The notes beneath the pieces are model-generated. The model worked only from the letters and a program-made list of their open reading frames with translations, was not told the DNA's origin and did no database searches. A stretch of 64,000 nucleotides of DNA from Odontocerum albicorne (Eukaryota; Arthropoda; Insecta; Trichoptera; Odontoceridae), in the NCBI GenBank assembly GCA_949825065.1, contig OX463842.1, positions 53,268,034-53,332,033 on the forward strand. Reading direction: 5' to 3'. Numbering within the stretch: the first letter of the stretch is position 1; the number at the start of each line of letters is the position of its first letter. This document shows positions 1-10,487 of this stretch, piece after piece. The position numbers and the translations under genes were made by a program.

Positions 1-840
1 GGTTTGAAGCCTGGACAATACTATTTTTGAAAAAAATACTGGTTTTTTATTATCATTTATGTGTTTTTTTCATTTCAATGAAAATGTTAAACGGCTCGCT
101 ACCATCTTTTTTTGTTACATGATCTTTTTTTAATGTTACCTACTCATTTATGAGATAATTTTTTAAAAGAATGTGTAATTTTAAGCGTAAAATTATTATT
201 ATTATCAAGCTAAATAAGAAAAATGTATATTTGTATTTTTACGAACGATTCTGTGTCAAGAAAGTTTCCCAGTAGTGAATATAAGAAAGTTTAAATCCTG
301 CCTCAGAAATGTTCACACCGCCACACTGTGCTGTGGTCGTAAGGAAAAAAGAAAAAGAAGCGGAAGGGTGTGGGACAATGGAGACGGCGAAGGGAGGAAA
401 AGTTTTTGGACGGCAAAGATCGCCATAGCAAAGCAAGTTGCGCCCTACCTGCTTGGCCTAACTTGAGACCAAATGTTGGGTATTTCTATAGACTTAACAA
501 AATCCTCGGAACGGATGGAATCTTTACCAACAAAATGAGGATAACTTTTTCTGACCTCAAAATAAAATGTTATTTTCTCCGTCAGCATCGTTGGGAATAT
601 GTTTAATGTTTTTAACGGATTAAAGATGTAGTTTGATTGTTTAATTTATTCATATTTTATTGGTTTTAATTTTATGTAACACAAGTTGTTGTTTACTAAG
701 GCAGCAGAGTATCCCAAGATAACCGATCAAAGACAGAAATAATAAGTAGGGTCCAACAGGCAAGAGTTACTTTTATAAAGAAATCCAAGATATTTAAATC
801 TTCTAGCATTGCTATCCATGTTAGGAAGAATTAAGTGAAA
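1..840. other. AT-rich stretch, nothing recognised
   Basis: No domain, RNA or repeat that I recognise. A moderately GC-rich patch around 300-470 is open in two frames on the plus strand (from 275 and from 370), but neither peptide resembles a known family and the flanks are AT-rich with many stops. I treat it as non-coding. Confidence 0.5.
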
Positions 841-844
841 ACTC

Positions 845-1126
845 TTGTCTGGAGCGTGCTGCTGTATGGCTGCGAAACGTGGACCATCAGCCAGAGTGAG
901 TCTGGGCGTCTGGCTGCCTTTGAGATTTGGTGCTACAGATGGATGGCCAGGGTCCATTGGTCAGATCATATCTGAAACGACGAGGTATTGAGCGGGGTTG
1001 GAGAAACAAGGACAACTCCTAAATAGAGTTGCCCAACAACGATCCAGTTGGATAGGGCATAACATCAGCCACCTAGACCTACTCCTTACCATCGTCGAGG
1101 GAATGATTGAGGGCAATAACCATAGA
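845..1126 (+). pseudogene. LINE reverse transcriptase C-terminal fragment (RTE-like), broken
   Basis: The plus strand reads LLYGCETWTI, then LAAFEIWCYRWMARV, then a frame-shifted stretch with a LLNRVAQQ-like segment and SWIGHNISH. This order (YGCETW, FEMWCYRRMLR, then a G-H linker) is the usual C-terminal end of the polymerase of RTE-type LINEs in insects. There are several frameshifts and stops and no upstream RT core, so it is a 5'-truncated dead copy. It runs directly into the 134-bp tandem array, whose unit appears to be its own 3' end. The family is clear; the exact clade is inferred. Confidence 0.7.
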
Positions 1127-1940
1127 AGGGTCACCCTAGATACAGCTACATGGACCGGGTGATCCGGGATGTGCGCTATAACAGCTACCAGGAGATGAAG
1201 AGACTGGCGGATGACAGAGATGAGTGGAGGGATCGAGTGCTTGGTGCAGACCAATCCTAAGATTGTAACCTAGATATAGCTACATGAACCGGGTGATCCG
1301 GGATGTGCGCTGTGGCAGCTACCAGGAGATGAAGAGACTGGCGGATGACAGAGATGAGTGGAGGGATCGAGTGCTTGGTGCAGACCAATCCTAGGATTGT
1401 AACCTAGATATAGCTACATGAACCGGGTGATCCGGGATGTGCGCTGTGGCAGCTACCAGGAGATGAAGAGACTGGCGGGTGACAGAGATGAGTGGATGGA
1501 TCGAGTGCTTGGTGCAGACCAATCCTAGGATTGTAACCTAGATATAGCTACATGGCCCGGGTGATCCGGGATGTGCGCTGTGGCAGCTACCAGGAGATGA
1601 AGAGACTGGCGGATGATAGAGATGAGTGGAGGGATCGAGTGCTTGGTGCAGACCAATCCTAGGATTGTAACCTAGATATAGCTACATGGACCGGGTGATC
1701 CGGGATGTGCGCTGTGGCAGCTACCAGGAGATGAAGAGACTGGCGGATGACAGAGATGAGTGGATGGATCGAGTGCTTGGTGCAGACCAATCCTAGGATT
1801 GTAACCTAGATATAGCTACATGGACCGGGTGATCCGGGATGTGCGCTATGGCAGCTACCAGGAGATGTAGAGACTGGCGGATGACAGAGATGAGTGGAGG
1901 GATCGAGTGCTTGGTGCAGACCAATCCTAGGATTGTAACC
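1127..1940 (+). repeat. 134-bp tandem array derived from a LINE 3' end, about 6 copies
   Basis: The segment gatccgggatgtgcgct recurs at 1161, 1295, 1429, 1563, 1697 and 1831, exactly 134 bp apart each time. Units differ by a few substitutions. The first unit is continuous with the LINE fragment to its left; read in frame it gives DRVIRDVR, then EMKRLADDRDEWR, which fits the extreme C-terminus of such a polymerase. Because 134 is not a multiple of three the array cannot keep one reading frame. The last unit ends near 1940 and is followed by AT-rich DNA. Confidence 0.9.
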
Positions 1941-2099
1941 CGGAAAAAAACACAAGTTTTTAAAATATGTAAACATACAATAAGTATAAAAATACGAAGT
2001 AAATAAGTGTTAACATAAATATGTAAACATACGATGTGATTCGCTCTTTGGGCACAATGATACTCCTGTTTCATTTTAAAATTTCATGAATGATCTTAA

Positions 2100-2710
2100 C
2101 CTTTCCTTCCCTGTGTTGGGTATCTTCTACACGTTGCTTCTAATAACCATCAATATCTCTATAAATATTATAAATACAAGGTTAAGATTTTGGGTTTTCC
2201 TCCATAATATATTTACGCATTGATTTAAAAAATAATATTAATAATAATCAGAATTTATCGACTACATCGTAGGTGTTTTGTAAAGATCGAAAACAAATTC
2301 GCATTTAAACGCTGCGAGTGCCTCGTCTTGACGATAGGTGAAGAGTATGCGGGAAGCGCGACACTATATTCGCATCTCACTGTTGCATACTCCACTGAAT
2401 TGCGAGGAGCTCAATTGTCTCAATCGTCGCAAGCGTAAGCCACGCCAGGGTACCGCTCCGCGCCGCAGTATCTTCTGGACTTGCAAATAGATTAAACCTA
2501 CGCCCGTTCCGTGAGCGTTGCCAGATGGTTTTTTAATGTTTTCAGCAAATAAATCTCAATAATTATAATTTTTAACTTCAATTATAATTCATTAAAGGGA
2601 TTATCTATGATTGTTCTTATTTTTCCGATTTAAAATCACTAATTTTTGATCGCGTACTCACTACCCAACACCGGAGCACGCGTTTCAATTTTAACACCGT
2701 AAGGGAAGGG
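2100..2710 (-). mobile_element. piggyBac-like TTAA non-autonomous element, subfamily 1, copy 1
   Basis: A 611-bp element flanked by TTAA at 2096-2099 and 2711-2714. The ends are imperfect inverted repeats (cctttccttccctgtg at the left; aagggaaggg closing the right). TTAA target duplication with C-rich termini is the hallmark of the piggyBac superfamily. There is no transposase ORF. The subterminal block gtgttgggta is also inverted at both ends. It is related along its length to the copy at 27470-28065, which lies in the opposite orientation, and shares ends and an internal AT block with the longer subfamily 2. Strand is assigned relative to the 27470 copy. Confidence 0.75.
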
Positions 2711-2714
2711 TTAA

Positions 2715-2970
2715 CTGACTGACAGATATTTGAATTATGGAGAAGATCAGTACTAACTAAAAAAATATTAGTTAATTATTAGTCATTTTTGATTCGTTTA
2801 AAAACACTGAAAAAAATCGTTATAGCGAACTACTCCTTACAAACAACTTCTTAAACCACATGTGAAATGGTATTTTTTACATTGATCTTCATCAACATAA
2901 ATGAAAAAATATGCTCCAGCGAATACAAAAATTTATTTATTTATTTTCAGTCAATATAGTAGTTCCCTTT
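2715..2970. other. AT-rich spacer, nothing recognised
   Basis: No ORF, repeat unit or RNA motif seen between the TTAA element and the AT-rich repeat. Confidence 0.4.
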
Positions 2971-2972
2971 TT

Positions 2973-3480
2973 TTTAAGTGAAACTTCTATAGGCGCGGTA
3001 CGGCAAATTGGGCTGAACGTCACGAAAAGTGAAACTGTGTATTATATTATTATTATTTATTATTACATTTTTTATTTACTAACAAATTAATATTAATTAT
3101 TTCAATTTAAATAATTATTTATTATTAATAATAATTATAATGGATATTATTTTGATATTATTAAGTATTTAATATTATTAAGTATTATATTATTATTAAA
3201 ATTATTATTTATTTTTAAAAATTATATTTTATGTTATATTTTATATTTATATAAATATATTTAATAATTATTAATTTTATTTTATATTAAATTATTTTAT
3301 TTTATTTAATATTTATTTTAATATAATTTATATTAAATATATACAACTTTAATAATATATATCATATATGTTATAATAATATTAATAATCATATAGTTAT
3401 TATATTACAATTAATGATAATATAATCAATTAATAATATTATTAATAATATATGCTTTAAATTACATGAAAAATATGTTT
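2973..3480 (-). repeat. AT-rich dispersed repeat with GC-rich end, copy 1 (truncated)
   Basis: It starts with a GC-rich end containing ataggcgcggtacggcaaat and cgtcacgaaaagtgaaac, then about 450 bp made almost wholly of A and T. The same end, inverted, closes the copy at 9225-9815 and is cut off by the window end in the copy at 63124-64000. The other end seen in those copies (gactctcgcgcggtagaag) is missing here, so this copy is truncated or diverged. The class is unknown; no coding sequence. Confidence 0.6.
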
Positions 3481-3609
3481 CTCGAGTATTTGCAGTTAAA
3501 CATATTTTCTATACAATAAATGTTGTTTACATATTAATTTGAACATTTTTATCATGAAATTGAGAAAAAACGAATAATGAGTAACGCACTTATACTATTT
3601 ATTGTTTAT

Positions 3610-4342
3610 TATATGAGTACCACCACCACCACTGTTCAATGTATCTAATTATTATACGAGTACCAGCACCACCACTCTTCAAATGGATCTAATTATTATA
3701 CGAGTACCACCACCACCACTGTTCAATGGATCTAATTACTATACGAGTACCACCACCACCACTGTTCAATGTATCTAATTATAATACGAGTACCACCACC
3801 ACCACTCTTCAATGGATCTAATTATTATACGAGTACCACCACCACCACTGTTCAATGGATCTAATTATTATACGAGTACCACCACCACCACTGTTCAATG
3901 TATCTAATTATTATACGAGTACCACCACCACCACTCTTCAATGGATCTAATCATTATACGAGTACCACCACCACCACTGTTCAATGGATCTAATTATTAT
4001 ACGAGTACCACCACCACCACTGTTCAATGTATCTAATTATTATACGAGTACCACCACCACCACTCTTCAATGGATCTAATCATTATACGAGTACCACCAC
4101 CACCACTGTTCAATGGATCTAATTATTATACGAGTACCACCACCACCACTGTTCAATGGATCTAATTATTATACGAGTACCACCACCACCACTCTTCAAT
4201 GGATCTAATCATTATACGAGTACCACCACCACCACTGTTCAATGGATCTAATTATTATACGAGTTCCACCACCACCACTGTTCAATGGATCTAATTATTA
4301 TACGAGTACCACCACCACCACTGTTCAATGGATCTAATGTTG
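3610..4342 (+). repeat. 43-bp minisatellite, about 17 copies, with a three-unit higher order
   Basis: Units begin at gagtacc and recur every 43 bp (one is 44). Each holds tacgagta, a run of ACC triplets, then c(t/g)gttcaatg or cttcaatgg and a variant of atctaattatt. Unit types follow a repeating order of three (ending gttcaatgta, cttcaatgga, gttcaatgga) through most of the array, a 129-bp higher-order repeat that breaks down towards the right end. The left edge begins in ttatatgagtac. Confidence 0.9.
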
Positions 4343-4468
4343 CATAAATGGCCAAATTTGTCTGCGGGAATAAAAAAATGACTTCATTGGTTAAGGATTT
4401 TTTACGACCTCCATTACCTGCTTGGTAAGGCTTTTCAGTACCCCAATAGCGGCTATTCTGTTTATTAA

Positions 4469-5419
4469 TCTTTCCCTTCCTGAACTAAAAAAAATCCGCG
4501 CGTTCCGGTGCTGTGTATTCAATACACACGTAAAAACGAGCGATTTAAAATCGGAAAAATAAGAATATAGCAATATAACATATACGAGTATGTATGTAAT
4601 AAATAAATAATAAATAAATACAGGTTTATTGATAGCAACATAGTATGTACATAAAACATTTCGACACATTTCAAGAACACATTAAAAAGAGAATACATTA
4701 AAAAACAGAAGCTATCAAAAGGTCTGGGCTCATCTAATAACATCCTCTCGGCCAAGATACACCCCACCAATATAGGGCAAGCCCAGCCACGGGGACACCA
4801 GATGTTTTTCAGCCCACACCCTTGAACATGTAGAATAAGAAGAGAAAAAAAACACAGAAAATAAATAGATGACAAAAAAATACATTCAAGAGACAAGACA
4901 TTAAAAGGTCATCATACTCATAATCATAGCCAATCACTTAAATTAATTAAATTTGAAGTCAAAAGTGATAATAATTGAAATTTAATTGCTGAAAACATGA
5001 AAAAAACATCTACCGACGTTCACAAAACGGGCAAAGAGACCACCTCAAATAGATGCCCGAGAGCCATTGAAGCGAGAAAAGTGAGCGAACTGAGATTCTA
5101 TTTCTTGCGTTCCCATATACTGAAGTAGAGTGAAAGTGAGGCGTGAATAGCGTCGTTTCCTCACCCAAAGTGGTTTTTAAGAATGAAAACACCTACGTCA
5201 CACACTGGCACACGTTTGAGTGTGTTGTTGAATTTATTCCCGATTTTCACAAAATATCTCTGATGTGGCCGATAAGTGCTAATTATTATTTTTTCATTCA
5301 ATGCGTAAATGTATTACGGATGAATACTAAAATCTGAACCCAGTATTTATTATATTTATAGAGATATTAAAGTTTTTAGAAGCAATGTTTACTAGTTACA
5401 CGTCACAGGGAAGGAAGGG
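4469..5419 (+). mobile_element. piggyBac-like TTAA element, subfamily 2, interrupted by a LINE tail
   Basis: TTAA at 4465-4468 and 5420-5423. The left part (tttcccttcctgaactaaaa ... aaaaataagaatat) and the right part (from about 4930, with ccaatcacttaaattaatt, to cagggaaggaaggg) together match the uninterrupted copies at 26046, 30292 and 40592. Inserted between them is a LINE 3' end (4569-4925). The element itself is non-coding and would be about 600 bp without the insertion. Confidence 0.8.
4569..4925 (-). mobile_element. LINE 3' end (family B) inserted into the TTAA element
   Basis: Read on the minus strand it contains CGLKNIWCPRGWACP, ILVGCILAE and LDEPRPFD, then a non-coding tail ending in an aataaataaata repeat at about 4620-4590. 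The same sequence occurs at 36195-36420 and 59528-59850 on the plus strand. A short 5'-truncated copy with an A-rich or TAAA tail is typical of LINE target-primed insertion. The interruption of the flanking TTAA element gives relative age: this insertion is the younger event. The target duplication is not clear to me. Confidence 0.7.
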
Positions 5420-5614
5420 TTAAACTAAATATTTTATCGAAAAGTATGCAATTTAATATTTGGTTATTTTTAAATATTTAACAATAATCTTCTCTGTTAG
5501 TTCACTAATCAGATTAGTCCTCGCCACACGTTTATCTTCCTCCTATCACGAGGTTCTCTAAGACGGAAGAGATTGATGTACGAGTAATCAGTGGGATAAT
5601 AAAGTAATTTATTG

Positions 5615-5786
5615 TGAGGTGCATGGCCGCATGGTAACGCACTGGACTTTCGTGAGGAAGGTCATCGGTTCAAACCCCATCGCGCTGTGCTACTCCCCTC
5701 GAACGACACAGGCACTTTTTCCGCCTAGTGTTCGAGGGTACAAGGATACCAATGACTTCGGTCATATCTATATTAAAAAAAAAAGT
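5615..5786 (+). mobile_element. tRNA-derived SINE (family A), copy 1
   Basis: It begins gaggtgcatggccgc with an A-box-like tggccgcatggtaacgc and a B-box-like ggttcaaacccc, followed by a body (ctcccctcgaacgacacagg, ttttccgcc) and an A-rich tail after catatctatatta. Related copies lie at 8128-8245 (+) and 16040-16143 (-). The tRNA-like head would be transcribed by RNA polymerase III; no intact tRNA fold is present. Confidence 0.75.
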
Positions 5787-5967
5787 TTAATATTCTAATA
5801 TGGAGTTCCACAAATGTAAAGCCAAAACCTTTGATAAATTAATGTTTTTTATTGAAAGTGTTTTTCTTCTCTGTTAGTGTTATTTGTTTTTCGCTCACTC
5901 TTCTACTTTTGACGTTTTTATTCCACGCTTAATAACATTTCCCCTTTTGCTCGTAAATCCATTCATG

Positions 5968-6031
5968 GGCTCTTCAACATGTGGACAAAGACAACCAATA
6001 GACTCTTCAACATGTGGACAAAGACAACCAA
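5968..6031 (+). repeat. 32-bp tandem duplication
   Basis: Two copies of a unit with ctcttcaacatgtggacaaa followed by gacaaccaat. It lies in an otherwise unrecognised stretch (5790-6290). Confidence 0.85.
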
Positions 6032-6389
6032 TTATTTTTTATGTTTTTCTGATATCCGTTGTGCTCCAATAATCGTCAATAATACTCGTACATCTCGAGA
6101 TGTTATGTGTAGTTGTAGAGTGACCCACAATTTATTGAAGAGACTCCCCTCCCCTCCCTTTCTAACTATTGTCCTCTCAAACCTCTGTAGCAAGATAAAC
6201 TCTGGCCACTACACTTAAGAAAAATTGAGTATGTGCTAAAGTCTTGAACTAGATAAATCACACCTAGCTTCACTTAAAATAGAATATTATATAAAGAGTA
6301 TGACCGCGCGATGTAGCCGGTGAGTTTGCTAGTATGACTCGATTAAAAAAGAAGAAATCTACAATACATTTTTGCGTTCTTACTGAATT

Positions 6390-6480
6390 GACGTTGGAGT
6401 GGTGACGGATCCACGTATATTAGGCTCAGCAACGAAGACGACGACTTAAAATATCAACCAGAGTTTTAATCATCTTTGAC
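6390..6480 (-). repeat. Dispersed repeat fragment related to 8920-9000
   Basis: The segment gtatattaggctcagcaac, aagacgacgacttaaaatat is a diverged match to gactacgaggcccagcaac, aaggacgatatagacctc near 8945. It is probably the body of a SINE-like element whose head is visible only in the 8905-9105 copy. Confidence 0.4.
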
Positions 6481-6536
6481 CGTCTTCCGTGCAGTGTTGA
6501 TCATTGGTATCTCTTAATCACGTGTTTTTGGCATTT

Positions 6537-6680
6537 GGCTTCCAACTTTTCACAGTAACCTAACGTCTCTGCTTGCATTTTGCTTCCAACTTTTCACAGT
6601 AACCTATCGTATCTGCTTACATTTTGCTTCCAACTTTTCACAGTTACCTAACGTATTTTCTTACATTCAAACTTTTCACA
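6537..6680 (+). repeat. 44-bp tandem repeat, about 3.5 copies
   Basis: gcttccaacttttcacagt recurs at about 6538, 6582 and 6626, followed by aacctaacgt(c/a)t. The last copy is partial. Confidence 0.85.
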
Positions 6681-6689
6681 TTAACTGTT

Positions 6690-7845
6690 TACATTTTTGC
6701 AGTATTTTCAAGATTTTGACAAATTTCCCATGTATATATTATCTCGACATTTAAAAACATGACCTAGCTAGTTCAATTATCAAACGTCTATCTTTTCTTC
6801 ACATCAGTCATGCGGATCTACTTTCGAATAAATATTTTTCTCTTTTGATCCCACAAATGTATATCCTGCAGCACCGTGGTAAGTTTCAAGCATAACTTTG
6901 CATTCTGAATCATTTTATTTAATAACAGTTTTTATTCGATCAGAATTAACATTGCCAAAAAAATAAAAAAACAATTCTAATTAAAAACTAAAGAAGCTGA
7001 ACTTAAATTTTTAAAACAACATTTTCAGGCTAGATATAGTTGTATCATAAACGACGCTTTTTTTTGGATTTGACCAAAATTGGCCCTTATTTTGAATGCG
7101 ATTATTTGTTGTTGCGATTTCTACTTGTTAAAAAAATTACTAATGCAAAATCGTCAGATCCTGCACCATAATTTGTAATGAGATATCTAACACATCAATC
7201 ATATTTAAAAATGTATTTATAATGTTTTTTCTCGGTACAGATGACTCTAAACAGCCCTCAAAGCGTCCTGAGTTTCGATGTCCACGTGAACCCTTTCTTC
7301 ATCGTCAGACACAAGATGAGGTAGAGGGGGCAGATCGTCCCCCAGTGCCCAACATTCCGGCCAAATATCTCACTCAAATTTAGTTGTTCGACCAAATATT
7401 TCAGCCCCTTGAAGTCACCCCTCCACATATCCCACCCCGCCCCGACCCCACTCCTTCCCTTTCCTCAATGTGAAAGGTTATTATTATTGGAAAAAGTTGA
7501 CTGACAAAACTCAACAGCTATCGGCGCGCATTGTTAAAGGCTTAGCAATTTTCCTAGGTATGTTTTTTTTTTCGAAAAAATATTCATGATTTTCCTCGAA
7601 AAACAATTTTTATTTATTGTCGTCTCGTAAAATCGAGGATCGAGTTTATATATTTATGTTTAGGGGCAAATATAAATCTCGATATATAAATATTTTGAAG
7701 TGCTGTGATTTCTTACTTTATTATCCAACTTTCTCGTGAAATAAACAAAAACTTATTTTTTTGAAAATGAAAAACTCTCAAATACCCTAACAATAAAGTA
7801 TTATAATAAACAACAAAATAAAACAAAACACGAATAGGCGTCTTT
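6690..7845. other. No gene; AT-rich, with one C-rich patch
   Basis: No recognised protein or repeat. A C-rich single-copy patch at about 7310-7460 (cccaccccgccccgacccc) stands out from the AT-rich surroundings, but no ORF or motif identifies it. Confidence 0.4.
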
Positions 7846-7849
7846 GTAG

Positions 7850-8015
7850 AGGAAGGGCGTAAGAATGGTGGTTGGATCAAGCTGAAGTTTTGAAAGAACG
7901 AAAGATTAGGAATACGAGTAACGTAAGAGTAACAGGAGAACATGTGTGAATGTGGAGGACACGAAGAAACACGTTGTGATAGGAAAGTTTAGTACTCGGA
8001 CAGAGAAATTGCATG
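7850..8015 (+). pseudogene. RTE-type LINE C-terminal fragment
   Basis: The sequence reads RGRKNGGWIKLKF, then KNERLGIRV, and a DRKV-like end. It matches the order seen in the other family copies: an R-rich segment, a W-D/I-Q segment, then the N-R-R/C...DREVW end. Several stops and frameshifts. The confident family members at 19985, 21740 and 50330 support the assignment. Confidence 0.5.
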
Positions 8016-8127
8016 ATTGTATATTTGTATTGTATTTCACTTTAATTATGTATAAAACAACCTGACGGGTTTATTTTCATATTTTAATATCTTCCAACCA
8101 CCCAGATAGATATTATAGAGGTCTTGT

Positions 8128-8245
8128 GAGGTGCATGGCCGCGCGGTAATGCACTGGACTATCGTGCGGAAGGTCGCAGGTTCGAACTCTGCACTATGCT
8201 ATTACTCTCGATAAACACAGCCATTCTTTCCGCCTGGTATGTTTC
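8128..8245 (+). mobile_element. tRNA-derived SINE (family A), copy 2
   Basis: gaggtgcatggccgcgcggt, cactggactatcgtgcgga, then the B-box-like ggttcgaactc and ttccgcctgg. It ends in an ATTT-rich simple repeat instead of an A tail. Confidence 0.75.
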
Positions 8246-8249
8246 TTAA

Positions 8250-8366
8250 TTTATTTATTTATTAATTGATTAATTAATTAATTTATTTATTTATTTCTTT
8301 ACTGATTTATTTATTTGTTTATATATTTATTCAATTATTTATTGATTGATTGATTTATTCATTTCT

Positions 8367-8401
<35 letters not shown>

Positions 8402-8402
8402 C
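8250..8402. repeat. (ATTT)n-rich simple repeat
   Basis: Runs of tttattta and related tetranucleotides. It lies between a SINE and an inverted LINE tail whose own 3' end is TAAA-rich on the minus strand, so it is probably the merged tails of the two. Confidence 0.8.
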
Positions 8403-8725
8403 TTAACGACACAACAGTGTCTTTATATACAAATGAACATGTGACAGGTTATACAAGTACTTAAAATTATTGACAAATAATACAAAACTTTATCTTAAAC
8501 TAACATGAAGATACAAAAAGCAGTAGTAATAATAAATTACAGTCATTGTTTTAAAATTATTTAATAATTATATGTATATTTAAGTTCAATATATGTTATG
8601 TATGTACACCACAAAATATTACCAAACTTCACCGAGCAGACTAACGTAATTGTCGAAGATTTATTTTATAGAGGTAAAGAACTCAGATTTGTTTTTAGTG
8701 GAATAACGTGTATAAGGATACCTAG
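8403..8725 (-). mobile_element. LINE 3' end (family C), copy 1
   Basis: Contains the 3' UTR blocks acaacagtgtctttatatac, atgaacatgtgacaggttat and aacatgaagatacaaaaagc. The same blocks form the 3' end of the RT-bearing copy at 56140-57800 (-) and the plus-strand copy at 28130-28605, so this is a 5'-truncated non-coding tail of that jockey/CR1-like family. Confidence 0.8.
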
Positions 8726-8904
8726 GATTTTGATCAAATCTATTCTTTAAAAAAAAGGGAAAAACATGCCGATGAGCTGCGATCGTCTCCCTTCAGGCGC
8801 ACCATCGGATCCAGTACACCGGTGTGGCCCGTGAGTTAGCTGATGTGCAATAACTCACTCACTTATAGAGGGAAAAAAAATAGAAATAAACAAAATTTTC
8901 ACGT

Positions 8905-9105
8905 CACAGCTTCGTTTTTCTAGTGGCGTAAGAATGGCGAGGTGATCCTCGACTACGAGGCCCAGCAACAAGGACGATATAGACCTCAGGAAAAATTAGA
9001 GTAAATGTTTTTAAATCGGATTCCCAGGGGAAACAAACCATGAACCGCCTGGGGCTGGAAGACAGGTGTCTTACCAACCAGGTCACGCAAGTCGTTGTGT
9101 ATGAA
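8905..9105 (-). mobile_element. SINE-like element with tRNA-like head
   Basis: On the minus strand it starts with a tRNA-like head (tggttggtaagacacctgtc, then ccaggcggttcatggtttgt as a degenerate B box), followed by a body that is also visible at 6390-6480. It shares the head pattern of the SINE B copies but has a different body. Confidence 0.5.
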
Positions 9106-9224
9106 TTTTCGTGTATTTAAAAAACAACTTTACAAAAGGTCAATATTTATTTTTATTTTTAAGCTAATTTCGTATATGCATACAATTTCATATTTGAATA
9201 GAATTATTTAACATTCAAATATAA

Positions 9225-9815
9225 AAAAACAGATGCGTGAGACTCTCGCGCGGTAGAAGTGAAACTTCTTAGCTCCTATGAAAAGTTGATTTTATGCAAT
9301 GCTTTTTTTTCCATTTGTTAACGATTTTTATTAATTAAATTCTAATATAATACGCAAGCGTTTATTGGTTCCCTTATGCTACGTAAACACACAGTACACG
9401 CGGCGCATGCGCGTAGCGTGTCTATGATGTATTATGGGTTTAAATTAAAAATTAATTTAAATTAAAAATAATAAAATTAATTTAATAATTTGTTTAATTT
9501 TAATTTAAATTTTATTTTATTATTTAATTATAATTAATTTTTTTTATTTTTTTTTTTATTTCATTATTATTTAATTTTAATGTATCTTATTTTTAATATT
9601 AATTTATTTCGATTAATTATTTATTTTATTTTAATTTTATTTTAAATTTAATTTAATTTTTTTTATTCAATTTATTTTATTTTATTTAATTTTATTTAAT
9701 TTTATTTCATTTAACTTTATTTTATTTAAATTTTATTCCTTCACTCAAAATAGATGAAGCGTTTCACTTTTCGTGACGTTCAGGCCAATTTGTCCTACCG
9801 CGCCTATAGAACTTT
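9225..9815 (+). repeat. AT-rich dispersed repeat, copy 2 (both ends present)
   Basis: The left end is gtgagactctcgcgcggtag with the small palindrome gaagtgaaacttc. The right end is gtttcacttttcgtgacgtt then taccgcgcctatagaac. The middle (9420-9740) is nearly pure A/T. Copies: 2973-3480 (right end inverted) and 63124-64000 (left end and start of right end). No ORF. The two ends share a cgcgcggta-like block in inverted order, but I cannot define clear terminal repeats. Confidence 0.65.
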
Positions 9816-9830
9816 CTCTTTAAAATAGAT

Positions 9831-10080
9831 ACAGGCCTGTTTCACTTTACAAATATACGTTACTAAGGTTATACAGCAAAATATTTTGCAATCTGTGGAT
9901 AAAACTAACACAAGAACTTAACAGGAGTCTACCATTCTAACAACTTTGAACTACCAGTTTTTTCTGTACTTTTTGTCTTAGTTTTAATCCACAGATTGTA
10001 AAATATTTCACTATATAAGCTTGGTAAGCAACGTATTGAGTATAGTTTGACAATGTTTTTGTAAAGTGAAACCAGCCTGT
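9831..10080. mobile_element. 250-bp foldback element (MITE-like)
   Basis: The ends are inverted: acaggcctgtttcactttac at the left and gtaaagtgaaaccagcctgt at the right. A second pair of inverted blocks lies inside (gcaatctgtggataaaacta at about 9890 and agttttaatccacagattgt at about 9985). No coding sequence. The superfamily cannot be named because the target duplication is unclear. Confidence 0.7.
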
Positions 10081-10487
10081 CACCTAAATTTTAGTTTATC
10101 GATTAATTTTTTTTTACATAAAATAATTCATCCATTTTGTTTAAAAATAGAGTTCAACAATATAAATACAAAATTATTCAATACATTTCTTATTTATCAA
10201 CGGTACATTGCACGTAATATGTGATTCATTAATTACGAAAGAAAAAAAAAACAAGGAAGATATTTAATGAATTGTTCTGATAATCTGTAAATCGCAATAA
10301 ATTTTTAATATTTTTATATTACAAATAACAGAATGGAAGATAATAAAAAAAATATAAAACCAAATTCCAAACGTTTATTACGAATTTAAAAGCTCATCAA
10401 TTCAGCCTTTTTTCATAAATAAAAGACTGTGGATATTTCTTGAATCTTCGAAAAGACTATAGTTTCACTTTGTGGTGTCAGTTTATA

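Noticed and set aside
3610..4342. CRISPR-like regular repeats
   Set aside because: Units are adjacent with no unique spacers, and the genome is eukaryotic. The same applies to all other arrays here.
5615..5700. tRNA gene
   Set aside because: A and B boxes are present but stems do not pair into a cloverleaf and a SINE body follows; the same for the heads at 8128, 16040, 40360 and 47045.
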